Shown piece by piece: positions 12,770 through 22,837 of a stretch of DNA of 64,000 bases. The notes under the pieces are model-generated. The model was not told the origin of the DNA, ran no database searches, and saw only the letters and a list, made by a program, of their open reading frames with translations. The position numbers and the translations under genes were made by a program. Every line of letters begins with the position of its first letter. The first letter of the stretch is position 1. This stretch comes from Ianthella basta (taxonomy: Eukaryota > Porifera > Demospongiae > Verongiida > Ianthellidae): contig OZ025880.1 of assembly GCA_964019415.1 (NCBI GenBank), positions 2,906,813 to 2,970,812 on the forward strand. The letters run 5' to 3'.

Positions 12770-13058
12770 CGCGACTCAAACAGCTAAGACTTACGGAGTG
12801 TATAGGGAATAGCAACCAAGCATGCAGATCAGTAATAGACGTTCCTAGCGTCACCGTGAGCTTAAGAGCCAGAGTGGAACTGCAGGAATGATCGGACCGT
12901 GGCATACATTATTTGGGGCCTAAAAGCGGAGGAGCACTACCTCCTACATCATCCTCTCCAACACATTCTTGGCGATCTTGCAATTGCAAGCTGCGTGGCA
13001 GAGCGATAAGGCAGCCAATCGCAGAACCTAATGTTGTTACCATGCAGTGACCGCTATA
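12770..13058 (-). promoter_or_regulatory. Probable FMNL-A promoter region
   Basis: The 290 bp upstream of the FMNL-A start codon separate it from the 3' tail of a LINE. The stretch is less AT-rich than the introns. I see no clear TATA box at a fixed distance. The assignment is positional. Confidence 0.4.
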
Positions 13059-13061
13059 TCA

Positions 13062-14915
13062 ATCAATCAATCAATCATTATTTAAGTGCACCATGCCCAT
13101 TGGCACTAGGGCACAGATTGGCCCCATGCAGCACTTACACATAACAGGCAAAATGAATACTGAGTCATGAACCTGCAGTAGTGTTACCCAAACCTTGCAT
13201 GCCACATACATACAATGATAGATAGCAGTTCATAGTTGTGGCATGCAGCAGACAGCAGGGACGCAGTGGGATCCTGGGTACTGCCCTTGTCACTGTGTCG
13301 TCTCATCCAGGCTTCCAATAGTCCTCGTTGGGATTTCCAAGCTTCGCACCTCATCAACCAATGATCTACATCTTCCACTTCACCACTGTCACATTCCTTA
13401 CAAACTCTCTCCTGTCTGGTCACCCCCTTGCATCTTCCCGTCTCAATTTGAAAACCTGCCGTGCCTCCCCTCAACTTCATCATCAACCTCCTGTCTGCCC
13501 TTCTCCCCACTCTTGCACACACCGACCACTCTCCCAACCTTACAATCCTCTTTAGCATCTCCAACTTTGGCTTCGTCTCCATCTCCTGATCCCATTCCTT
13601 CCGTACTTTCCTCCAAGTAATGGCCTCCAGTACCTCCCTCACTTCCACATCCGACAACTCCTTAAGTGCCTCCACATTAACATCCTTCCACCCAAACTGC
13701 CCCCAACACACACTCAATTTACCAATCCAAGTACCTCTGCCAAACCTCACTGCTTCCACAGCTATCCTTCTCAGCAATCGACCATCATATGCTCTGCTGG
13801 TCAGGACCTTACTACAGAAGATCACACACCGCATCCTCGCCAGCCACTTGACCGGTAGGTCCCCCATCTCTGCCAAAAGTGAGACTTTTGGGTGGAGAGT
13901 TCCAACGCCAAAGAACAACCTCGGGGCCCTCATCTGAACCTGCTCGATCTTCTCCAGATCCCGATTACACCCCCAAATCTCTGCACCATACAGCATGGTC
14001 GACTCCACCAATGATGACATAAGCTTCCTAAACACCCCCACTTCTATGTCACCTAACTCTGACCTACAACGATGAAACCAAGCACCCAAAGCCTTCTTGC
14101 CGGCCACAGCTCTCTCCTCCACCATATTCTTCAACTCCAAGTGTTCATCAACCACACATCCCAAATATCTATACTGCTCCACCATGGGAATCTCCTCATT
14201 GTCAATAACATACTGTACGTCTGTCCTAGCCACTCTCTTCTGCCTCACATGCATGATTCCTGACTTGCTCACATTTATCTTCACCCCCCATTCTTCGCAC
14301 CACTCTACTAACACCTCTAGACTCTTCTTGATCCCTGACTCATCCGGAGCAAGCAAAGCTGTGTCGTCAGCAAAAAGCAAGCCTGGTATGATCTCTCCAG
14401 CACATTCAATCCCACAACTGGCACTCTTCAACTGATCTACCAAACTGTTTATGTACAGGGAAAACAACACCGGGGAAAGGACACAACCTTGGCGGAGGCC
14501 CACATTGACATTCAAGACTTCGCTTTGCCTGTCACCAACTTTAACCCGACATGATGTCCCAGCATAAAGCGACTGGAGGAAAGACAAGAATTTGCCACTC
14601 ACTCCCATAGTCTCTAAGTTCTTCCATAGTTTCCCCCTAGCTATTCTGTCATAGGCTTTGGAGAAATCAATAAAAGCCACCATCAATCCACTTGACTTCT
14701 TCAACATCTCCATCTGACCCAATAGCACTAATGACAATGCCTGGTCTCTACATCCTCTCATCTTTCGAAACCCACCTTGCTCTTTGGCAATCAAACCTTC
14801 TTCTTCTGCCACCGTTGACAATCTCATATTCAGTATCATACACATGACCTTGCACACGATAGACGACAGTGATATCCCACGAAATCGTCCACTTTACAAA
14901 CCCCTCTCACTTGCT
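13062..14915 (-). mobile_element. 5'-truncated non-LTR retrotransposon (LINE-1st copy)
   Basis: The minus strand encodes the reverse transcriptase and C-terminal region of a non-LTR element. The 3' end, on the left, finishes in a short ATTG-type tail (AATC repeats at 13059-13079 on the plus strand), typical of several LINE clades. The coding match runs upstream to about 14915, where RGL-stop-SGRFRGIS interrupts it; endonuclease and the first RT blocks are missing. It is a dead 5'-truncated copy next to the FMNL-A promoter. A related copy lies at the right edge of the window. Confidence 0.9.
13184..14857 (-). CDS. LINE reverse transcriptase, partial (557 aa)
   Basis: Open frame of 557 codons. 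Reverse transcriptase blocks appear in order: GGFRKMRGCRDQALSL, then VAFIDFSKAYDRI (block A), then GLRQGCVLSPVLFSLYINSL, then the catalytic LLFADDTALLA. The C-terminal third has CKECDSGEVEDVDHWLMRC, a Cys/His cluster common in the tails of non-LTR polymerases. The Met at 14857 is only the first in frame after a stop, so the true start is missing. The long undamaged frame suggests fairly recent insertion. Plus-strand open frames across this stretch are shadows. Confidence 0.88.
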   Translation of the reverse strand: MCKVMCMILNMRLSTVAEEEGLIAKEQGGFRKMRGCRDQALSLVLLGQMEMLKKSSGLMVAFIDFSKAYDRIARGKLWKNLETMGVSGKFLSFLQSLYAGTSCRVKVGDRQSEVLNVNVGLRQGCVLSPVLFSLYINSLVDQLKSASCGIECAGEIIPGLLFADDTALLAPDESGIKKSLEVLVEWCEEWGVKINVSKSGIMHVRQKRVARTDVQYVIDNEEIPMVEQYRYLGCVVDEHLELKNMVEERAVAGKKALGAWFHRCRSELGDIEVGVFRKLMSSLVESTMLYGAEIWGCNRDLEKIEQVQMRAPRLFFGVGTLHPKVSLLAEMGDLPVKWLARMRCVIFCSKVLTSRAYDGRLLRRIAVEAVRFGRGTWIGKLSVCWGQFGWKDVNVEALKELSDVEVREVLEAITWRKVRKEWDQEMETKPKLEMLKRIVRLGEWSVCARVGRRADRRLMMKLRGGTAGFQIETGRCKGVTRQERVCKECDSGEVEDVDHWLMRCEAWKSQRGLLEAWMRRHSDKGSTQDPTASLLSAACHNYELLSIIVCMWHARFG

Positions 14916-14967
14916 TTTTCTATATAGCTGCTATATAGCGCCACAATTTCCTTGTCATGACCGTTTG

Positions 14968-15015
14968 TCTGTGACTTGCTAGCTAACAGGACCGAATGTG
15001 GGCTGTTTTATACAA
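14968..15015 (+). repeat. Direct repeat copy 1 of receptor 5' end
   Basis: About 46 bp starting TGTGACTTGCTAGCTAACAG recur nearly unchanged at 15748-15793, spanning the upstream ATG and leader of the receptor gene. The 730 bp between copies contain no recognisable exon. It looks like a local duplication that included the gene's 5' end. Confidence 0.85.
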
Positions 15016-15773
15016 ATTGTGTAGTCACAACATCCAGGTCCAGCTCAATAATAATTGTGCTGATATTGATGCTGGCACCCAATAATCTCATAACATTTAT
15101 GATGTGGCATCTTGTGTTGCTGGTAGTATCCTTCAGTACTATAATAGTAGCTAACTACCACATTTCATTGCTTCCATACACCAGTCCTGTCTCATTACCT
15201 CATCACCTGCATCTCTGCAACTTGCACTAGTTAACTGCATGTATGGTGGCACAAACAAGTTCTATTATATGCACAGATAGAATTCACTTGACGGGCATTG
15301 AAATATTACCTATTCACGGAACGGAACTCACTTGTAGATTATTAATCATTCCAACTTATACTTGCATTGATTATTAGTCTTATACATGCACACCTGACAT
15401 TCTGCAGCCTTAGGATAATGCCTCTCCTTGGCCACTCGAGCATGGTACTAATAATTTACATTTCATAATAGACCGGATCGCAAGAAGGAAGAGCTAAAAT
15501 AATTATTATGGAATGAGAATGGCGGGGTCATTAGCTATTGTTGGTAGTTGAATTAACTGTATATACTGAAAGCTTAAATGTTTTCAGTTTTATACAATTA
15601 TAGCTAGTTGTTGACGGTACAAAGCATTTGAACTAAGGGTGCAACCCCTGAAATGACAGTTACATTCCTGTGGTCTAGGGAGGAAGTGCTACACTTTCAT
15701 AGCATAATTTATTATTATGATATATAAGGTGACCCAAACTACATAACTGTGACTTGCTAGCTAACAGGACCGA

Positions 15774-15803
15774 ATGTGGGCTGTTCTATACAGACAACTA
15801 TGA
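15774..15803 (+). promoter_or_regulatory. Upstream ORF overlapping the receptor start
   Basis: An ATG at 15774 opens a 9-codon frame (MWAVLYRQL) whose TGA (15801-15803) overlaps the receptor ATG (15800-15802) as ATGA. If the transcript starts upstream, this could lower translation or permit termination-reinitiation. The role is inferred. Confidence 0.4.
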
Positions 15804-16783
15804 ACAATACTACCCTGCCTCTGGAGAGTGATGTCTCCTTGAACAGTCCTGGCTTCATGGCCTATGTCATCCTGCTGACGGTGATCACTCTAATAGCCGG
15901 AGTGATGATTGGAATAACACTTGTGGCACTAGCAATGTCCCGGTCCATTCCACGTCCACTACGACTCTTCCTCATCAACCTGCTTCTGGCTGGGCTGCTG
16001 GTGGTAGTGAGTTTGATGTTTGGACTATGTACATCAGCTTTCCTCGTAACATATAACTCTGAGCAACCCAGACTACCACTGTATCTCTGCCGAGTGTACT
16101 TGTGGCTGTTTGGTGTGGGGTCGGTGGCAAGGCTGTGGAACTTGGCAGCATTCTCCCTTTCTGTTCTGGCAGTTGTACGGTTTGGGAAAAAGACCATTAG
16201 CCTACGCTATGCCACACTCATCATTACCATCTTATGGGTCGGTCCCATGGCTATAAATCTTTACATTCTTCTCCCATACTTGTTTGAAGCTCAGTTTATT
16301 GATGGTGTGAGCTGCTACCCTGACAATAAGAATAACATCATCACTCAAGCTCATTTCACTTTCTTTGCCAATTGGGCCATTTCTGGAGGGATCATACCAT
16401 TGACTGTCAGCATTGCTGTGCCCATTGTCTGTCTTTGCTACATTAAGAAGCACATTGTCACAGAAGAGGCTACGTATCGTAAGGGAATGGCCAAATTCTC
16501 TCTCTTCCTTGTTTTGGGTGGGGTCATCAGTATGGCAGGTGGAATTATCCCAGGCGCAGTGGCAATCACTTCAGAAGCACCAGCAGTGGGCCTTGGCTAT
16601 GGGATTGCCACTGTCTCCATCATTCCCACTACCGTCATCATCATTGCCTACTTGAAACCAGTTCAAGAGCAGATGAAGAAGTTGTTCAGATTAGCCACTT
16701 GTGGCAGGTTGGCTAAAGCAACAAAGGAATTAAAGTCAACTACGAGTGACGTTAACACCAATGAGACTACAGATGGACTCTAA
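15800..16783 (+). CDS. Seven-transmembrane receptor, rhodopsin-like (327 aa)
   Basis: A single-exon gene for a plasma-membrane protein with seven hydrophobic helices. I start at ATG 15800 (MNNTTLPLESDVS); the longer frame to 15776 begins with GTG, unlikely in a eukaryote. NNTT near the N-terminus is a potential glycosylation site. Helix 1 is around YVILLTVITLIAGVMIGITL. A Cys before helix 3 (LYLCRVYLW) and one in the second extracellular loop (DGVSCYPDNK) could form the usual disulfide. The DRY motif is replaced by a sequence ending VVRFG, and helix 7 (TTVIIIAYLKP) lacks NPxxY. The tail is short, with Ser/Thr residues. It is thus a divergent receptor; ligand and G protein cannot be predicted. 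A 46-bp piece of its 5' region is duplicated upstream. Confidence 0.8.
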   Translation: MNNTTLPLESDVSLNSPGFMAYVILLTVITLIAGVMIGITLVALAMSRSIPRPLRLFLINLLLAGLLVVVSLMFGLCTSAFLVTYNSEQPRLPLYLCRVYLWLFGVGSVARLWNLAAFSLSVLAVVRFGKKTISLRYATLIITILWVGPMAINLYILLPYLFEAQFIDGVSCYPDNKNNIITQAHFTFFANWAISGGIIPLTVSIAVPIVCLCYIKKHIVTEEATYRKGMAKFSLFLVLGGVISMAGGIIPGAVAITSEAPAVGLGYGIATVSIIPTTVIIIAYLKPVQEQMKKLFRLATCGRLAKATKELKSTTSDVNTNETTDGL

Positions 16784-17022
16784 GCAAACTTAATGCCAAT
16801 GGTTGCATAGAACACCATCTGCTACAATGTGTTAAACTCTTATTTAGCAGCTGTCCACACTTTGGGTCAATTGTAGCCATTTATTGTACAACTTGTACAG
16901 TACAAATTTGTGCTTAATTGTTTCCAGTTACATGTTGTACTTTCAAATTGGTACCGCAGACACAGCTGCAAGTGGCCCAAAGTTTGCATAACTACAAATA
17001 AGTTGAACATGTTACTGCAGAT

Positions 17023-17097
17023 GGTGTTATAGTTAGACATTGGCACATGTTCACTATATGTTATATGTAAATTCTGCTTAAACCTTTGAAATTCCAT
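17023..17097. repeat. 75-bp inverted repeat, left arm
   Basis: Matches the reverse complement of 17382-17456 with about one mismatch. Arms begin GGTGTTATAGTTAGACATTG. The arms enclose a 284-bp spacer with no gene, like a MITE or foldback element. I did not find a clear target duplication. Confidence 0.9.
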
Positions 17098-17381
17098 TAT
17101 ACTTAATTGGTTGTTTGTGTCTACTGTTAATTGTTCTCATGCCCCATTTGGTGTGCTTTGACTATTAGACTCTTCACCCAGCCACTTAGTCTAGTTGAGT
17201 GGATGGGTTATTAATTATATGTGCAATCTAAAGGCTTCTGAAATTAGATGAATGCAAAACATTGTGGGGAGGGAGGGGGGGGGGGAGTGCCCATGCATTA
17301 AGACCCACATTTGCTGAGCTCCCTAGAAGACAAGAGATGTGTGATGCTATGTCTTCAATTTGGTCTGAATCCATGCAAGTG

Positions 17382-17456
17382 ATGGAATTTCAAAGGTTTA
17401 AGCAGAATTTACATATAACATATAGTGAACCTGTGCCAATGTCTAACTATAACACC
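17382..17456. repeat. 75-bp inverted repeat, right arm
   Basis: Right partner of 17023-17097. It ends directly against a short CCCTAACCCTAA run. Confidence 0.9.
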
Positions 17457-17511
17457 CTAACCCTAACGCCACACCCGGTCTCGATCTAAGGGGGGCGACG
17501 TGCGCGAAGAA

Positions 17512-17815
17512 GCCCATGCCGAGGAGTGCGCGGCGAAAAACCTCCAAACGACCGTTCGCCATATTGGATTTACGGAGAAAATATACGGTTTTCCGCGCAC
17601 GCTCCTATGCTGCCAATACAAAAGAAGAACCCCCCAACTGTTGTTCGCGAACTCCTCCCGCGAACGTCGACGAAAAGCGCCCAAACGTTCCCAGCCGTCG
17701 TACGCTGTACCTCACATCAATATAAGGTGGTAGACGTGCTAAAATAAGCTGATGCCGAGGAGCGCGCGGCTAAAGCCCAGGGTGAACCGACCGTCGGCCA
17801 TCTTGGATCTTGGAA
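17512..17815. repeat. Two diverged CpG-rich repeat units
   Basis: Units near 17515-17575 and 17752-17812 share ATGCCGAGGAG, GCGCGGC, CGACCGT and GCCAT-TTGGAT in order. The sequence is much richer in CpG than its surroundings. No conserved reading frame links the units. Confidence 0.6.
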
Positions 17816-18860
17816 GAAAGTGTGCCGTATCCTAGGCATTCGCGCGCAGGTGCGAGGATTACACCCAAGCTAGGGCAATGCCGAAGCGGAAAAAAGGAAA
17901 GGAGGATTGTCTCACACACAGAAACCTTCAGCTTCTTACAACTATCCGTTGTTTGTCTACGGTGATCTTCCATGTAAATTGCATGAACACATGGTAGGTC
18001 AGTCACACTGATATCACCAGGCCAGCCTGGACTGTCCTTTGCCAGAGCATGCATGACCAGCCAGTGCATTACTAGCTAGCTGGGGCCTGAGTAGCAATGG
18101 CATTACCAGCCTGTGTCCGACCAGCTGGCATACGCCAAGCACGCGGAGAGACCTGCCCAAAGGGCAGGTCTGTCCGCTAGTTATATATAAGGAAACATTA
18201 TTCATTATAGTGCATGAGGTATGGCATAAATATATGTATACATGACCCTTGAGTGATCAGGGGTCTGTATCCCTTATAAAGGGTACATACAGAAATTCAC
18301 TAGAAAATAGCATTTGTTCCTTCTGACACCCTGGCATTTTTAGCTGCTTATATAATTCTAGATTCCAATCATTGAACACTTTCATCCAGGGAATGATAAT
18401 GCCTAAGCAGTGGAAGCAATGAAGTATTGAGATCTAAACGCTAAATTAAATGGAAAGGACAGCAGTCAGTCATAAATAAATGCTCAGTTATGGATTTCAT
18501 TAGATAGGACAATTGGACTATGACGTAGTTGCCTATGGTTTGTTTCAAGATGTCTGTCGTTCTCTTTAGAGCAAACAGTATATTTTCAAGGCTGGGGAAA
18601 TTTATTCCTTCAAGCGCCACTCTAACACCCAAAGAATTCATACCATTCACTAGCTGATTAGAAAGGGTCTAATTTCTGAAATTACATGCAGTTATAATTA
18701 GTAAAGTATAGCTCTTCCATTTTGAAGGGTTTTGGGAAGTTTTGTGCACCACCGTGCAGCGTTATTCCTTCATTGAAATAACTCGTCATGATTTATTTTT
18801 TCATCAGTACATTTTCCAAAATAATCAGGACATACATAACCAGCAACAGCAATATTACTA
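17816..18860. other. Intergenic, nothing recognised
   Basis: No coherent exon on either strand. Short open frames here lack motifs and are not supported by splice sites. Confidence 0.5.
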
Positions 18861-19010
18861 AAACCACCTGGCGGAAAAACCACAGGAACAAGGAGGAGGG
18901 CCGGTCCATGCAAAGAGGGGGACCAGCCTGTCCCCGCAAAACCCATGCAGATCATTAACACTCACTGACTTGAATACATTTGCACCATCCCTACATCTGG
19001 CAACATTTTG
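18861..19010. repeat. 150-bp inverted repeat, left arm
   Basis: Nearly identical to the reverse complement of 19643-19792, with a 632-bp spacer. The arms contain an open frame (MLMICMGFAGTGWSP) that appears in both orientations only because of the duplication. Confidence 0.92.
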
Positions 19011-19642
19011 CTGCGCTTGTGGTCTTGCTACAATCCCTTATTTCTCCACCTGCATGTTGTTATGCAATTGTGAGTGTGCAATGACAAGCTAAAGGGCTGC
19101 TATATGCATGCGATTAAGATTGCATGCCTATTCCAGCTATGCATCTTCCCATGTACACATCACCAAGCTGAAGGCATACACCCATGTACATGACTAAAGC
19201 GCTGATGAGTAACGGCTGTACAGCTATATGTATAGCAATTGCAGAGTCTGGTACACCGTGATGCATGCATATGTACAGATGTGTTCTGATATACTGTAAG
19301 ACACTAGCTACCTGGATATAGATGTATGAAGGTTGAACTTCACAAACATTGGCAGTGAAGTGTGCAATGTTTGTGCTGGCCTAGAGCTACACAGTGTGGG
19401 CATGAAAGTGGGTGTGGTGGTTTGCAGGCAGCGATGTAATGAGCAGCTATGGTAAGTATTGACACTGCATTTGAGCTTAGCACAGCAAAGTAGATTGCAG
19501 TTTAATTTGCAGGGATGAACCTTCTGGAAAGGGAAGATAGAGCACAGCAAAACAGAGAGATAGGTAAATGGTAAGGCTGTACTTGTAGGTGCAAAAGGGA
19601 AGCTGAATAGCCGGAATGGTTGTGCAGTAGTAGGAGGCGCGT

Positions 19643-19792
19643 CAAAATGTTGCCAGATGTAGGGATGGTGCAAATGTATTCAAGTCAGTGAGTGTTAATG
19701 ATCTGCATGGGTTTTGCGGGGACAGGCTGGTCCCCCTCTTTGCATGGACCGGCCCTCCTCCTTGTTCCTGTGGTTTTTCCGCCAGGTGGTTT
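19643..19792. repeat. 150-bp inverted repeat, right arm
   Basis: Right partner of 18861-19010. The sequence diverges abruptly on both sides of the arms, so the duplication has sharp edges. Confidence 0.92.
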
Positions 19793-20140
19793 GCCATGCC
19801 CTTCAGAGACACACTGCACCATCCCTACATCTGCCCTTGTTTTTGAAGGAAACATTTTTACGCACCCTTGTTTCTCGACTTTTTATGGAATGCAAATTGC
19901 ACATGGGCAACGGCTGATCTACTTGAAAGGCTTCCAAACAACAGTGGCAACAAAGGAATGTGTTCCAAATGCATAGCAGGGTGTGTAGCACATTGTGGGA
20001 TGTGACTGGGTGGGCAACCTAGGGTAGTCTGTGGTGGATGGGTGCAAGATGTATTACTTCTGTTTGACTAGCCTATCATTTTGCGGAGTTAGCTCTGCTA
20101 TAGGCTAGGATGGCATAACAAGAGGGCTAGGGGGCTGTAG

Positions 20141-20169
20141 CCCCCCCCCCTCCCCCCCCCCCCCCCCCC
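20141..20169. repeat. Poly-C tract
   Basis: Ten C, one T, then eighteen C. Such tracts are prone to length error in assemblies. Confidence 0.95.
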
Positions 20170-20399
20170 AAATTACTTATCCAGGAAGTCATGGTGGTAG
20201 GCAAGACTGGCTTGTTCACAGAGTAACTCCCACAATCCCAATCATATTTTGCTGCCACTCTGACTCACTGTCTGGATGGATATTGGCTATAGCTACGTAT
20301 CTACCCACACCACAGGCGGTCCAGAGGTACGCCCCTACATGCACACAAAAGAGCTGCACCATACCTACACCATTGAATGCAAGATGACTGTGGAGAGGA

Positions 20400-21150
20400 A
20401 CCAGAAGTGACAGCTAGCTCTCATCGCCAAGCGAAAGCGGAAATGTCGGCCGGAAGCAACCGCGCAGTAAGGGAAAATGGCACGGCCGCGGATAACCACC
20501 GAAACGGTGCGCGGGCGAATGTCGGTCGAAGCATCTCCTGTATGCGCCCTAGAACAGTCATCTCGCTGCGTTGTGGATCTATTGAATCGCAACTGAAATA
20601 GGATTAGGCGATCAAGTGTGTCCGAATGTGTAAAATGGCGTCTTTCTCCGCAGAGCGGGCATCTGACGGTTTGGATAGGCTTCCCTGTTGTACAGCTAGC
20701 TGTGCTATGCCATTATATAGCCTAGGGCAGCACATGGGGCTGGGTGCGCGGCCGTGGCGAAATGACGCGCGGCCGAATGTTGGCCGAAGCATATCCAGTA
20801 TGTACCCTGGCACAGTCGTTTGACCGCGATGTGGAGCCACTGGATGGTGAGTGTATGAGAAATAGGCGGACGCGTGTAGGTTGTGGAGTGGAACTGAAAG
20901 TGGCAGCTAGCTAAAGCGCTGGCCGGAAGCAACCGCACAGTAATTGCAAATGGCTGTCAGAAATGGCACGTCCGCAAATGACCTTCGAACGGCACGCAGA
21001 CGAACGCTAGTCGAAGCTTGCCTTGTATTCACCTTGGAACAGTCATCTGACCGCGCTGTGGAAGTATTGAATGGAAACTGAAGGAGGATTAGGCGAATCT
21101 AGATGCCGAAACGTGTGGTGACGTCACCATAAAATGGTGCCTTTCACTCA
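20400..21150. repeat. Three diverged CpG-rich tandem units of about 250 bp
   Basis: Related units share the blocks GCCGGAAGCAACCGC, AAATGGCACG, CGAATGT-GG-CGAAGC, GTAT-C-CC, ACAGTC-T and GACCGCG-TGTGGA, with the CGAAGC block near 20530, 20785 and 21015. CpG is very frequent in an otherwise AT-rich region. No frame is conserved across units, so this is non-coding repeat DNA of unknown nature. Confidence 0.7.
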
Positions 21151-22837
21151 GGAACGCCTCCATAACTTCTGGAAACCTCCATTTGTGAACTTGTTCGCAG
21201 AGTCATCTAACCTACAAAAGGCACTTACAGGTCCAAATCGCTGTAGAACCGTGGGTAAACTATTCTCGTACTCCCTGTCGTGCGGGCGCGACGGTTGACG
21301 ACGAAGAAGAAGAATAATAAGAAGACGAAACACGGAAAAAGGCGTCGACGCTTTCTTCACAACGGCGCGCGCGCGGGGGGAAGTAAGGTTAGCTCTGTAT
21401 ACTGTACAACCTCCCTTCCTTGTAGGCGGTTTCTTGTGTCGGTTCTTACTACCGTTCAGGAGTAGTGCTATTTTCCGTTTGTATTACAGCATACAAACAA
21501 CCACCACCATCCCTACATAGACAGCACTACCGTGCTGTCTGATATGAGGAGTAGGAGTAATGTAATGTATTGTTGTGAGCCCATTGACAAGAGATGATGC
21601 CAAACTTTCTAGACACCTATATGTTATTGGCATGATTTGACTGACATGACTTGATCTGTGTACTCTAGAACATTCTCCACAGAAGCCTATAAATAAGATC
21701 TTTGTACTGCATTTGCCGGTCCTGCCTTGGCTAATCATTGATTTGAGCAACTGTCCACTTTGTACGATTACGGTCCCTGCGAACGTGACAGTATATACAT
21801 GGGCAGGTACAAAACAACTAGTGTGTTTCACATTATACAGTTAGAGAGGTTGGCATGGGTGCAGCTGGTGCTTCAAATTTGTGTTTGGCAATTGACCATG
21901 CATGCATGCACACTACTCCACTCAAACCCCTGAATGAGTACTATGTAGGAATGACTATCACAGACAGTTAGTGTTGTAAATATAATTAGATTGAATAATT
22001 ATGTGGCTGCACATGCCTGTGCATGATAATGCATGCAGGCAAGCATGCAGTGATGCCAGCCTTGAGCTTGATCTTGGCTTAGCCAATAGTGCATTAGCTC
22101 CAGATCCATGCATGGCTCATCCAGCAATGTATAATAATTATAGACCTGCATGCACTTTGCATAACTGGATTATCCCAGTGCCATCAGACTGAGTGCTCAC
22201 GGTATCAAAGGCATGCATGGTTCCAGCCCTGATTGAAGCATGCAGTACTAGCTGCGTGCATGTATATAATAATAATGTGCTGTTGCTAGGTGCACGTGCA
22301 TGGTTGCTATGGTTATTACTAGGGTCCACATAGCTACTTGTTGTGCAAGGCAATTAGATGGTGTGTACGTATAATTATATACCTGATTTTTAAAAACAAG
22401 ATTTATAATTATAAGCAATAGCTGTCGATCACTCGGGCGCTTCGTGCCCTCTTGCCTTGTGCTTATAAATCAGCCACATTCCTCCTGGGAGTGTTATAAT
22501 ACTTATAAAACTTTCGATCTGCAAACTTGCACTGTCATCAGCTGCAGTATAATAAATATTTAATAGAAAATGCATAATAATTGTGTGCATTTTACAGTAA
22601 CATAGTTAAAACCACCCCTTGTAGCACGGTACAGTATAGAAGTGGTGAAGATACAGAGTAATAAGATGGAAGTTATGAGATGAGTGTACAGCAAGACAGA
22701 ACATGATGCCATAGTGAGTAAGAGCAATTCAACTAGCTATACAGTGTCTACACATACTGCACTTGTTTGCTATTAAACCTAATACATACAATGACAACAG
22801 CTATAATACAGTATTTTTTAAAGGCAGTCATATATAT
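21151..22837. other. Intergenic before the FMNL-B 3' end
   Basis: No supported gene. It contains a GGGCGCTTCGTGCCC hairpin near 22436-22450 and a TTATAAATC/GATTTATAA inverted pair around it, possibly a short interspersed repeat. Confidence 0.5.

Noticed and set aside
13243..14435. Plus-strand frames of 105-125 aa across the LINE
   Set aside because: Antisense to an unbroken 557-codon reverse transcriptase frame.
15776..15799. Longer receptor start adding MGCSIQTT
   Set aside because: It would need GTG as initiator; the in-frame ATG at 15800 is the first normal start.
17454..17466. CCCTAACCCTAA, possible telomeric repeat
   Set aside because: Only two units, ending at the arm of an inverted repeat; too short to indicate a telomere or fusion site.
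18770..19976. Paired frames beginning MLMICMGFAGTGWSP as a duplicated gene
   Set aside because: The shared peptide is confined to the arms of an inverted repeat and diverges at their edges; no domain or splice evidence.
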